Assembly (NCBI GenBank): GCA_900314345.1
Contig: OMUX01000409.1
Span: 1 to 10,044, forward strand
From: an uncultured Erysipelotrichaceae bacterium
GTDB taxonomy: Bacteria > Bacillota_I > Bacilli_A > Erysipelotrichales > Erysipelotrichaceae
Direction of reading: 5' to 3'
DNA: 10,044 bases
Position numbers and translations under genes: made by a program. This document shows positions 1 through 7,282 of the stretch, piece by piece. The notes beneath the pieces were generated by a model. It did no database searches and was not told where the DNA came from. It worked only from the letters and a program-made list of their open reading frames with translations. Numbering within the stretch: position 1 is the first letter of the stretch; the number at the start of each line of letters is the position of its first letter.

Positions 1-5
1 AATAT

Positions 6-1115
6 ATGGACGAAAAGGTATATCGGATTCTTGTCATCAATCCTGGTTCCACTTCTACCAAGGTTGCGCTGTTTGAAAATGAGAAATGTGTTCTCAGCAG
101 AAGCGTGTTCCATGACTCCAGTGAACTGCTGAAGTATGACTCCATCAATGATCAGCTGGACTACAGGATGTTCGTGCTGAGAAAGTTCCTGAAGGATTCC
201 AGGGTGGATCTGACAGGCATTGATGCAGTGGTAGGAAGAGGCGGCGCATGCTATGCATGTGAAAGCGGAACCTACGAGATCACAGACAAGCTGATTGAAG
301 ACACAAGGGACTGCAAGGGTCACTTCTATCACAGCTCCATGCTGGGTGTGCAGATGGCACATGAGATCCAGAAGGAATACGGCGGCCTGGCATTGATGGT
401 GGATCCGCCGATTGTGGATGAACTTTGCGATGAGGCAAGGATCACCGGTGTCAAGGGTGTCTACAGAAGAGCAACGGCACATGTGCTCAATGCCAAGGAA
501 ACGGCAAGAAGATATGCCGCAGGTGCAGGAAAGAAGTATGAGGACATGAACCTCATCATTGCCCACATTGACGGCGGTATTTCCATCACTGCCCATAAGC
601 ATGGAAGAATGGTGGATGGCAATGATGCAGGCGGCGGTGAAGGCCCCTTCACGCCGACCCGCATGGGTTCCATGGCGGTGACGGATGTTCTGGACTACCT
701 CTGGGACAAGGACAAGGATGAAGTCAGGAAGCTCTGCTCACAGGCAGGCGGCTTAAGCAGCTGGTTTGGTACCTCTGATTCCTCCAGGATCTTCTATGAG
801 ATGGTCAGGAGAGGAGACAAGCAGGCAGAGCGTGTATGGACTGCCATGCTGTATCAGTGCAACAAGTGGATCTGCATGATGGCTGCACCTCTGGAAGGAC
901 ATGTGGATGCCATTCTGTTAACAGGCGGACTGCTGCGTATCCCGGGTGTAGTGGACTATGTGAAGAAGGGCTGTGAATGGATTGCTCCGATCACTGCATA
1001 TCCTGGTGAGTTCGAGCATGAATCCATGGTCAATGGTGCATTGCGTGTGTTAAGAGGGGAAGAGAAGCCGAAGCAGTATACAGGCAAGCCTGTATGGGAC
1101 GGCTTCAAGGACTGA
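6..1115 (+). CDS. buk: Butyrate kinase
   Basis: Acetokinase-family kinase of 369 residues, the usual length for butyrate kinase. It converts butyryl-phosphate and ADP to butyrate and ATP in the cytoplasm, the last energy-yielding step of the Ptb-Buk route. It may also act on branched-chain acyl-phosphates. Visible motifs are the N-terminal phosphate loop NPGSTSTK (12-19), GRGG (77-80), DPPIVDE (133-139), HIDGG (187-191), DAGGGEGPFTPTR (207-219) and LTGGLL (305-310), in the order expected for the ASKHA fold. Some positions differ from the form I know best: HIDGG instead of HLGGG, and GPFTPTR instead of GPFSPER. Substrate preference is therefore not certain. The start lies five bases into the window, so its ribosome binding site and any upstream phosphotransbutyrylase gene cannot be seen. 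The next gene starts five bases after the stop, which implies one transcript. Family assignment is firm. Confidence 0.93.
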   Translation: MDEKVYRILVINPGSTSTKVALFENEKCVLSRSVFHDSSELLKYDSINDQLDYRMFVLRKFLKDSRVDLTGIDAVVGRGGACYACESGTYEITDKLIEDTRDCKGHFYHSSMLGVQMAHEIQKEYGGLALMVDPPIVDELCDEARITGVKGVYRRATAHVLNAKETARRYAAGAGKKYEDMNLIIAHIDGGISITAHKHGRMVDGNDAGGGEGPFTPTRMGSMAVTDVLDYLWDKDKDEVRKLCSQAGGLSSWFGTSDSSRIFYEMVRRGDKQAERVWTAMLYQCNKWICMMAAPLEGHVDAILLTGGLLRIPGVVDYVKKGCEWIAPITAYPGEFEHESMVNGALRVLRGEEKPKQYTGKPVWDGFKD

Positions 1116-1120
1116 GTGAT

Positions 1121-2062
1121 ATGAAGATAGCAGTACTTGGCGCCGGCGGCATGGGCTCGAGATTCGGTCTGTATCTTCACAGAGCCGGCAATGAAGTGGT
1201 TATGATCGATGGCTGGAAGGCCAATGTGGATGCCATCCGTGCAAACGGTTTAAAGGCAGACCTCAACGGAACGGAGATCGTTGACAGGATTCCGGTATTC
1301 ACACCGGAAGAAGCAGACAAGGCAGACATGAATGCGGACCTGATCATCGTACTGGTCAAGGCACCGCAGCTGGAAGGAATCCTGGAAGCGGTGAAACCGC
1401 TGTTCAAGGAAGATACGCATGTCATCTGCCTCATGAACGGCATCGGTCATGAAGATGTACTGAAGAAGTACGTCAAGCCTGAGAACATCCTGCTTGGTGT
1501 TACGATGTGGACGGCAGGCATGAAGGGACCAGGCAGTGTGGAACTGCTGGGAGACGGCTATGTGGAGATCCAGGAGCTTTACCCGGAAGGAAAGGAAGAA
1601 GCCCTGAAGATCATTGATGCCTTTGACAAGGCGGGCCTAAGACCGAAGTACAGCGAGAACCTGCACTACAGCATCTACCGCAAGGCATGCATCAACGGTG
1701 TGATCAATACACTGTGTGCACTCATGGACTGCAACATGATGGAACTTGCGGCAATGCCATATACCGCAGACATCTCAAGGAAGATCGTCAGTGAGTTTGC
1801 GGCATGTGCTGCAAAGGAAGGTGTCACACTTGACCAGGAGGAGGTCAACAAGGCAATCCTTGTCTCCTGTGAACCGGAACATATCGGCAAGCATTATCCG
1901 AGCATGTACCAGGATCTCATCAACAACCACCGTAAGACGGAGATTGACTATATCAACGGTGCCATCTCCAGAAAAGGAAAACGGTATGATGTACCGACAC
2001 CATACTGCGATCTGATCACCGAACTGATCCACAACAAGGAACAGTTCATTGGTGCCAAGTAA
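1121..2062 (+). CDS. Ketopantoate reductase family protein (PanE/ApbA-like)
   Basis: A 313-residue NAD(P)-dependent dehydrogenase of the 2-dehydropantoate 2-reductase family. PanE reduces 2-dehydropantoate to pantoate for pantothenate and CoA synthesis. The Rossmann motif GAGGMG is at 7-12, and the LVKAPQ segment follows the nucleotide-binding half. In the C-terminal helical domain, K188, N192 and N196 (in RKACINGVINT) and E274 (in RKTEIDYINGAI) match the conserved catalytic and substrate-binding residues of PanE. I chose the ATG at 1121 because the fold begins directly with MKIAVLGAGG. An in-frame ATG at 1094 adds nine unrelated residues and lies inside buk. A weak AAGG at 1107-1110 precedes the start. 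Paralogues of this family often act on other 2-keto acids, so the panE name is withheld. Pairing with butyrate kinase might link CoA supply to acyl-CoA metabolism, but that is only inference. Confidence 0.88.
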   Translation: MKIAVLGAGGMGSRFGLYLHRAGNEVVMIDGWKANVDAIRANGLKADLNGTEIVDRIPVFTPEEADKADMNADLIIVLVKAPQLEGILEAVKPLFKEDTHVICLMNGIGHEDVLKKYVKPENILLGVTMWTAGMKGPGSVELLGDGYVEIQELYPEGKEEALKIIDAFDKAGLRPKYSENLHYSIYRKACINGVINTLCALMDCNMMELAAMPYTADISRKIVSEFAACAAKEGVTLDQEEVNKAILVSCEPEHIGKHYPSMYQDLINNHRKTEIDYINGAISRKGKRYDVPTPYCDLITELIHNKEQFIGAK

Positions 2063-2072
2063 TACACACAGG

Positions 2073-2093
2073 AACGGGAGAAATCCCGTTTTT
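2073..2093 (+). terminator. Intrinsic terminator after the buk operon
   Basis: AACGGGA (2073-2079) pairs perfectly with TCCCGTT (2084-2090) around a GAAA loop and runs into a T tract (2089-2093). It begins eleven bases after the stop of the reductase gene. It should end the butyrate kinase transcript and isolate it from the repeat region downstream. Confidence 0.88.
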
Positions 2094-2146
2094 GTTATGG
2101 CTGAGTCATGACCCGGTGTTTGCAATGATTTTCTGAGATCGAACAT

Positions 2147-2238
2147 GCCAGATACTAAAACAAAAATATGCCATTTACTAAAATAAAAAATAGCCAAATG
2201 CTAAAGCAAAAATCAGCCAAATACTAAATCAAAAAGGA
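2147..2238 (+). repeat. Four tandem 23-bp direct repeats upstream of the ATPase gene
   Basis: Four head-to-tail copies start at 2147, 2170, 2193 and 2216, each exactly 23 bp with no indels. All begin GCCA, keep CTAAA at positions 9-13 and share an A-rich second half. The approximate consensus is GCCAAATACTAAAACAAAAA plus three variable bases. Copies differ at scattered positions, for example GATAC, TTTAC, AATGC and AATAC after GCCA. The last copy ends inside the AAGGAG sequence at 2234-2239. Since 23 is not a multiple of three, and the stretch has stops, it does not encode a peptide repeat. Phased direct repeats just before a gene suggest a multi-site operator, or less likely a structured leader. 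Function is unknown. Confidence 0.85.
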
Positions 2239-2261
2239 GAATACATGCTATGATTCCATAG
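2234..2261 (+). promoter_or_regulatory. Strong Shine-Dalgarno with two minimal upstream reading frames (leader)
   Basis: AAGGAG (2234-2239) is well placed for an ATG at 2245 that reads only Met-Leu-stop (stop TGA 2251-2253). An overlapping ATG at 2250 reads Met-Ile-Pro-stop (TAG 2259-2261). The second frame is the frame of the ATPase gene. Between the TAG and the ATPase start at 2292 there are ten codons without another stop. The bases CTATG (2248-2252) and CATAG (2257-2261) can also form a 5-bp hairpin. This could be a translation-attenuating leader, or the remnant of a longer N-terminus closed by a nonsense mutation. Confidence 0.4.
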
Positions 2262-2282
2262 AAGAGAGAATCGCATTTCTGT

Positions 2283-2288
2283 GGAGGG
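2283..2288 (+). promoter_or_regulatory. Ribosome binding site of the ATPase gene
   Basis: GGAGGG lies three bases before the ATG at 2292. The spacing is short, but it favours this start over the blocked in-frame ATG at 2250. Confidence 0.6.
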
Positions 2289-2291
2289 CTT

Positions 2292-3566
2292 ATGGACAAA
2301 TACATGCCGAGAATTGCTGATGGAATACTGAAGGATCGTCTGGAAGCGAAAGGCGCAATTCTTGTGGAAGGACCGAAATGGTGCGGCAAGACTACAACCA
2401 GTAAGCAGATTGCCAGAAGTATTCTGCATATGGATGAACCTGATCTGACAAAACAGTACCAGGAGATGGCTGAGCTGAATCCAGGCCTTCTGCTGAAGGG
2501 GGAAGTTCCAAGACTGATCGATGAATGGCAGATCGCGCCGAATCTTTGGAATGCAGTTCGCTATGAAGTGGATCAAAGAGATGATTTCGGTCAGTTTATC
2601 CTGACTGGTTCTGCTGTTCCGGCAAAGCTGAGCTCTTCTGCACATACAGGAACCGGTCGTATCGGAAGAATGAAAATGCGTACCATGACACTTTATGAAT
2701 CGGGTGAGTCCTCCGGTGAGGTGTCGTTGACGGATCTGTTCAATGGCAATGACATCGCTGCACTGGATTCTCATTCCATTGAGGATATCGCCTTCATGCT
2801 CTGTCGTGGAGGCTGGCCGAAGGCAATCGGCAGAAAGCCTAAGGTGGCACTTCAGCAGGCAATTGACTATCTCGACGGTGTGGTCAGCACAGATGTCAGC
2901 CGGGTGGATGATGTACAGCGGAATGAAGAAAAAACAAGAAGACTGCTTCGCTCTTACGCAAGAAATACGGCTTCACAGGCTTCACTGGAAACCATCCGCC
3001 AGGATGTGGTCGTGAATGATGAAGACAAGACAATGGATCAGCCTACACTGTATTCCTATCTTGGTGCACTTCGGAAAATCTTTGTGCTGGAAGATTCACC
3101 TTCATGGAATCCGAGCCTTCGTTCAAAGACAGCAATACGTACGACAGACACAAGATATTTTTCTGATCCTTCCATTGCCACGGCAGCTTTAGGCATCGGC
3201 CCGGAGGATCTGTTGAATGATCTGAATACCATGGAATTGTTGTTTGAAAACATGGCAGTCAGGGATCTGAGAGTATATGCGGAAGCACTGGATGGAAAGA
3301 TATTTCACTATCGTGATAAGAGTGGTCTTGAATGCGACGCGGTATTGCACAGACGCAACGGAACCTATGGCTTGATCGAGATTAAGCTTGGCGGAGATAA
3401 GCTGATCAAGGAAGGTGCAGAGAATCTGTTGAAGCTTGCAGAGAAAATCGATACAGACAAAATGAAGGCTCCGTCATTCCTGATGGTTCTCTGTGCTAAG
3501 GCACCGATGGCCTATAAACGTGAAGACGGAGTCATTGTCGCACCAATCTGTACACTGAAGCCCTGA
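2292..3566 (+). CDS. ATP-binding protein with AAA_14 and DUF4143 domains
   Basis: A 424-residue protein of the widespread but poorly understood ATPase family that joins an N-terminal AAA domain (AAA_14) to a C-terminal DUF4143 domain. Walker A is GPKWCGKTT (27-35), Walker B is RLIDEWQ (74-80), and a sensor-like LTGSA lies at 104-108. In the C-terminal part, GLECDAVL (345-352) followed by LIEIKLGG (361-368) has the acidic residue and E-x-K layout of the PD-(D/E)xK nuclease-like fold (D349, E363, K365), which is known for this family. Nuclease activity is not established. The start at 2292 is supported by GGAGGG at 2283-2288 and by MDKYMPRI, a typical beginning for the family. No terminator follows before the next gene. 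Such genes are patchily distributed and often found alone, suggesting horizontal gain. Molecular function is unknown; roles in defence, toxin-antitoxin-like systems or stress have been suggested for relatives. Confidence 0.9.
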   Translation: MDKYMPRIADGILKDRLEAKGAILVEGPKWCGKTTTSKQIARSILHMDEPDLTKQYQEMAELNPGLLLKGEVPRLIDEWQIAPNLWNAVRYEVDQRDDFGQFILTGSAVPAKLSSSAHTGTGRIGRMKMRTMTLYESGESSGEVSLTDLFNGNDIAALDSHSIEDIAFMLCRGGWPKAIGRKPKVALQQAIDYLDGVVSTDVSRVDDVQRNEEKTRRLLRSYARNTASQASLETIRQDVVVNDEDKTMDQPTLYSYLGALRKIFVLEDSPSWNPSLRSKTAIRTTDTRYFSDPSIATAALGIGPEDLLNDLNTMELLFENMAVRDLRVYAEALDGKIFHYRDKSGLECDAVLHRRNGTYGLIEIKLGGDKLIKEGAENLLKLAEKIDTDKMKAPSFLMVLCAKAPMAYKREDGVIVAPICTLKP

Positions 3567-3604
3567 GTGTGCAGTCCCTGCTTCATCAGAAGAAATGACG
3601 GGTA

Positions 3605-3613
3605 TGCTAGAAT
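3605..3613 (+). promoter_or_regulatory. Candidate extended -10 promoter for the glycosyltransferase unit
   Basis: TGCTAGAAT matches the extended -10 form TG-N-TATAAT with one change. It lies 26 bases before the chosen start codon at 3639. No good -35 hexamer is visible at the usual distance, which is tolerated by extended -10 promoters. The alternative is read-through from the ATPase gene, since there is no terminator between them. Confidence 0.45.
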
Positions 3614-3638
3614 AGCACTTGCAAGAGGAAATATGACT

Positions 3639-4940
3639 ATGCCGGAAGTGAGTATTATCGTGCCTGTATACAATGCAGAGGCTGCTGTAGGCCGCTGTAT
3701 TGAATCAATCCTGAAACAGGAATATACGGATTTTGAGCTGATCCTGATGGATGATGGCTCCAAGGATACCAGCTCCATGATCCTGGACAGCTATGCAAAA
3801 AGGGATGAAAGAATCCGGGTTGTCCATAAGAAGAACAGCGGTGTCTCCGACACCAGGAACCAGGCTATTGCATTAGCCAGAGGAAAGTACATCCAGTTCC
3901 TGGATGCGGATGACTGGATGACCAAGGACAGTACAAAGCAGCTGGTGCGTACGGCAGAAGAGAAGAATGCGGACATGGTGGTCGCAGACTTCTACCGCGT
4001 GGTTGGACACAATGTGGCAAGGAAGGGCTCCATCTATACCTCAGAGCCTATGACTCTGACGGACTATGCAGAGTTCATGCAGGAGAATCCGGCAGACTTC
4101 TATTATGGCGTTCTCTGGAACAAGCTGTACAAACGGGACATCATTGAGAGGTATCATCTGCGCATGGATGTGAAGCTTTCCTTTGCGGAAGACTTCCTGT
4201 TCAACCTGGATTATCTGCGGCACTGCCATACCATTGCGGCACTGCAGATTCCGGTTTACTACTATGTCAAGACAGAGGGAAGCTTGTGTGCACAGAACAG
4301 GAATCCGGTGAAGATCTTCCAGATGAAATCCACGGTATACAAGTACTACAAGGATTTCTTCAAGGAAGTGCTGGATGAGGAAAGCTTCAATGCCCAGCGT
4401 GCTGACATTGCAAGATTCCTGATCGATGGTGCCAATGATGATGCGGCAATCAGCCTGTTCCCTGGAACACATAAGCTGGGCAAGGAAAGTGCACATTCTG
4501 TTTTCGCTTCCGGCTCTCAGGGAAGCTTTGTCACAACCTGCTATTACATGAACAAGGTCATGGAGCGCTATCTCAATGACATCTCTTTGAAGTACAGCCT
4601 GAGCCTGAAGGATACCATGGCATTGTTCTGCATTTACTGTGCAGACGGAAAATGCAATGCCAAGGCAGCTGCGGATTTCTCGGATGTAACGGAAGGAACC
4701 ATGCGTTCCAGCTTCCGTTCCCTTGCGTCCAAGGAACTTGTGGCTCTTGAAAACGATACAGAAGAAAAGGATCTGGTGGCAGAGCTGACCATTCAGGCAG
4801 CCCCGATCGTCAGTGACATGAGACAGGCAGTGGATGATCTGATCGTGCAGGTGACAAACGGCATGGATGATGACGAAAAGGAACATGCACAGAAGATCCT
4901 GGACAAGATCCATGACAATCTTGTCGCGGCAGCCAGCTGA
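3639..4940 (+). CDS. Family 2 glycosyltransferase fused to a MarR-like winged-helix domain
   Basis: The first ~225 of 433 residues form a GT-A family 2 glycosyltransferase: SIIVPVYN (5-12), MDDGSKD (37-43), NSGVSDTRN (66-74), the metal/nucleotide motif FLDADDW (87-93) and FAEDFLFN (182-189). Such enzymes add sugars to surface polysaccharides or glycolipids at the cytoplasmic face; donor and acceptor cannot be told. Residues ~297-428 look different. A helix-rich lead-in is followed by SLKDTMALFCIYCADGKCN, AADFSDVTEGTMRSSFRSL, ASKELVALEND and a DDDEKEHAQKILDKIHDNL tail, the order of a MarR-type helix-turn-helix, wing and dimerisation helices. No membrane segment is seen. The frame is open throughout, so the join is not an obvious frameshift. 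AGAGG (3624-3628) fits ATG 3639; ATG 3633 (Met-Thr extra) is possible. A GTG at 3567 is open but adds 24 unrelated residues. The next gene overlaps the stop. Confidence 0.85.
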   Translation: MPEVSIIVPVYNAEAAVGRCIESILKQEYTDFELILMDDGSKDTSSMILDSYAKRDERIRVVHKKNSGVSDTRNQAIALARGKYIQFLDADDWMTKDSTKQLVRTAEEKNADMVVADFYRVVGHNVARKGSIYTSEPMTLTDYAEFMQENPADFYYGVLWNKLYKRDIIERYHLRMDVKLSFAEDFLFNLDYLRHCHTIAALQIPVYYYVKTEGSLCAQNRNPVKIFQMKSTVYKYYKDFFKEVLDEESFNAQRADIARFLIDGANDDAAISLFPGTHKLGKESAHSVFASGSQGSFVTTCYYMNKVMERYLNDISLKYSLSLKDTMALFCIYCADGKCNAKAAADFSDVTEGTMRSSFRSLASKELVALENDTEEKDLVAELTIQAAPIVSDMRQAVDDLIVQVTNGMDDDEKEHAQKILDKIHDNLVAAAS

Positions 4941-7282
4941 TGAAGAACACATTGAATGTGCAGGAACAGGCAGAACTGTTCACCGGAGATGATTCCTGGC
5001 ATACAAGGGCATTTCCTGAAAAGGGTGTACCGGCAATCCGTGTGTCTGACGGACCGAGCGGTCTGAGGATTGAAGAACAGTCAAAGCTTGGAGAAAGCAC
5101 CTCAAGACCGGCAGTTGCCTGGCCGACGGAATCGGCGCTGGCATGCAGTTTCGACAGGGCACTGTTAAGGAATGTCGGTGTGCATCTGGGTCAGGAATGC
5201 CGCAAGGAAGGTGTGAATGTCCTGCTTGGACCGGGCGTGAATCATAAACGCAGTCCGCTTGGCGGAAGAAATTTCGAATACCTTTCCGAAGACCCGATCC
5301 TTTCCGGTGAGCTTGGCGCAGCATATGTCAACGGGGTGCAGTCCATGAACGTCGGCACCTCTTTAAAGCACTTTGCCGTGAATTCCCGGGAAAAGGGAAG
5401 ACTCATCTATGACGCTGTCATTGATGAAAGAACACTGCAGGAAATATATCTCAGACAGTTCTCCATCATAGTGAAGAAGAGCAAGCCTTACACCATCATG
5501 AATGCCTATAACAGGCTCAACGGCACCTACTGCTGTGAGAATGAAGCACTCATGCAGGAGGCAAGGAAATGGGGCTTTGACGGTGCCTTCTTTTCGGACT
5601 GGGGTGCTGTCTCTGATCCGGTGGCTTCGATCAATACAGGACTGAACCTGGAGATGCCGGGCGGAAACAGACATACGGAAAAACGGATTGTCAGTGCTGT
5701 GGAAGAAGGAACGCTTAAGGAAGAGACACTCAATGCCTCTACACAGCAGCTTCTGGATCTGATTGAGAAGACGCAGGCAGAACCGATGGAAATCAACCTG
5801 GACGAACATCTGTCTCTTGCTGAGAAGGCGGCAGAGGAGTCTGCGGTTCTCCTGAAGAATGAGAGTATTCTTCCACTGCAGAACAAGGAAGGCGTTGCCC
5901 TGATCGGTGTGTACTGTGACAAGCCATGCTTTGAAGGACACGGCAGTTCGCATGTCAATACCATAACTTCAGATTCTCTGTGTTCTGCATTGAAGAAAAG
6001 AAACATCGCATATACATATGCACCAGGGTACCGTATTGATTCTGACAATACCGATCACAAACTGCTGCAGGAAGCAGTTCAGACGGCAGAGCAGGCAGAG
6101 ACTGTCATTGTGGCCATCGGCCTCAATGAGCGCACGGAGTCCGAAGGCTATGACAGAGAGAACCTGGATCTTCCGGACAACCAGAATGAACTGATTCATG
6201 AACTCTGCAGGATAAACAAGCATGTTGTTGTAGTTCTGCAGGTTGGAGCTCCGGTAGTGATGCCATGGCTCAAGGAAGTGCAGGCTGTGCTGTTAATGCA
6301 CCTGGGAGGGTGTATGAGCGGTGAAGCCAGTGCAAGGCTGTTATTGGGGGAAGCCAGTCCTTCAGGAAAACTTGCCGAGACCTGGCCGAAGCGGCTCAGT
6401 GATACACCGGCCTTTGCATACTTCAATGATCAGCTGCTGCAGATGCAGTACCGGGAAGCGATCTTCACGGGATACCGGTTCTACGATACCGCAGGTATTG
6501 CACCGCAGTATCCTTTCGGCTATGGCTTAAGCTATACATCATTTGCATGTTCGGATCTTTCCGCAGAGCTGAAGGACTATGCAGTTGCTGTGACATTGCG
6601 TATCACCAATACCGGAACCTGCAGAGCGGATGCAGCAGTACAGATCTACAGCCGCATGAAGAACAGCAGGATTGCAAGACCATATAAGGAACTCAGGGAC
6701 TTTGCAAGAGTCAGTCTTGAAGCAGGAGAGACAAAGACCGTGGTATTTGAGATCCCTGTGGAATCGTTTGCCTATTATGATGTACAGGAGCATGAATGGC
6801 TTGTGGAAGGCGGAACATACCAGCTGCTTGCCGGATGCGACAGCACGGAATTGAACCAGTGTGTGGATGTGGAGCTTGGCGGCATGTCGCAGCCATACTC
6901 CACGATTCCCATGGACTATCTCCACTGTCCGGAAGGAACCCTGGAAGTCAGTGATGAAGTCTATGAAAAGGTTCTTGGCCATGAAATCCCCAAGCCAAGG
7001 AAGTTTGTAATCAACGGAGATACCAGCATTGCCGAACTCAATGCGGTGAGAAGAGGCAGATGGGTAAACCGCATGATCCGCAGGGTATTGAAGAACAAGC
7101 GGTTTGCCGGGGTCAAGGGATCCATGGTATACGAAGCACCGTTAAGGATGGTCATGATGTTCTCGGAAAAAGCCAACTGGGATACCGTGGATGGTGCCGT
7201 GGAGTTCATGAAAGGCAGTATGATCAAAGGAATCCGCATGATCAAGGACAGTGTGTCAAAGAAGAACAAGGAGAATCAGTGA
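4940..7282 (+). CDS. Glycoside hydrolase family 3 beta-glycosidase
   Basis: A 780-residue GH3 enzyme, probably a beta-glucosidase or related exo-glycosidase releasing terminal sugars from oligosaccharides or plant glycosides. The (beta/alpha)8 domain (~25-285) shows VSDGPSG (35-41), the RNFEYLSEDP motif (110-119), KHF (143-145) and SDWGAV with the probable nucleophile D220. The second domain starts near 293 (AAEESAVLLKNESILPL). It contains ERTESEGYDRENLDLP (397-412), where E400 or E402 is the likely acid/base. A fibronectin III-like domain spans ~541-635, followed by a charged C-terminal tail of about 80 residues, seen in other gut GH3 proteins. There is no PA14 insertion, signal peptide or sorting motif, so it probably acts inside the cell on imported substrates. 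Its ATG shares the A of the glycosyltransferase stop (TGATG), implying translational coupling. Exact substrate is not predictable from this sequence. Confidence 0.92.
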   Translation: MKNTLNVQEQAELFTGDDSWHTRAFPEKGVPAIRVSDGPSGLRIEEQSKLGESTSRPAVAWPTESALACSFDRALLRNVGVHLGQECRKEGVNVLLGPGVNHKRSPLGGRNFEYLSEDPILSGELGAAYVNGVQSMNVGTSLKHFAVNSREKGRLIYDAVIDERTLQEIYLRQFSIIVKKSKPYTIMNAYNRLNGTYCCENEALMQEARKWGFDGAFFSDWGAVSDPVASINTGLNLEMPGGNRHTEKRIVSAVEEGTLKEETLNASTQQLLDLIEKTQAEPMEINLDEHLSLAEKAAEESAVLLKNESILPLQNKEGVALIGVYCDKPCFEGHGSSHVNTITSDSLCSALKKRNIAYTYAPGYRIDSDNTDHKLLQEAVQTAEQAETVIVAIGLNERTESEGYDRENLDLPDNQNELIHELCRINKHVVVVLQVGAPVVMPWLKEVQAVLLMHLGGCMSGEASARLLLGEASPSGKLAETWPKRLSDTPAFAYFNDQLLQMQYREAIFTGYRFYDTAGIAPQYPFGYGLSYTSFACSDLSAELKDYAVAVTLRITNTGTCRADAAVQIYSRMKNSRIARPYKELRDFARVSLEAGETKTVVFEIPVESFAYYDVQEHEWLVEGGTYQLLAGCDSTELNQCVDVELGGMSQPYSTIPMDYLHCPEGTLEVSDEVYEKVLGHEIPKPRKFVINGDTSIAELNAVRRGRWVNRMIRRVLKNKRFAGVKGSMVYEAPLRMVMMFSEKANWDTVDGAVEFMKGSMIKGIRMIKDSVSKKNKENQ
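7268..7273 (+). promoter_or_regulatory. rarA: Ribosome binding site fixing the rarA start
   Basis: AAGGAG lies eight bases before the ATG at 7282, inside the last codons of the glycosidase gene. It selects this start over the open upstream extension of the same frame, which reaches back to 7060. Confidence 0.85.

Noticed and set aside
2104..2146. Promoter for the ATPase gene, including TTGCAA at 2120-2125
   Set aside because: No matching -10 hexamer lies at 16-18 bases, so I could not support a specific promoter. The short palindrome GTCATGAC at 2105-2112 is too small to call.
2147..2238. CRISPR array
   Set aside because: The copies are contiguous 23-bp units without separate unique spacers, and no cas gene is present.
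3567..3638. GTG start giving 24 extra residues on the glycosyltransferase
   Set aside because: The extra residues are unlike the family N-terminus, and a candidate promoter and ribosome binding site lie inside this stretch.
4041..4952. 303-codon open frame on the minus strand opposite the glycosyltransferase gene
   Set aside because: It is Cys- and His-rich with no recognisable motif, and it is the mirror of a clearly coding frame.
7060..7281. Upstream extension of the rarA frame
   Set aside because: It lies wholly inside the glycosidase gene, is unlike RarA proteins, and a strong ribosome binding site marks the start at 7282.
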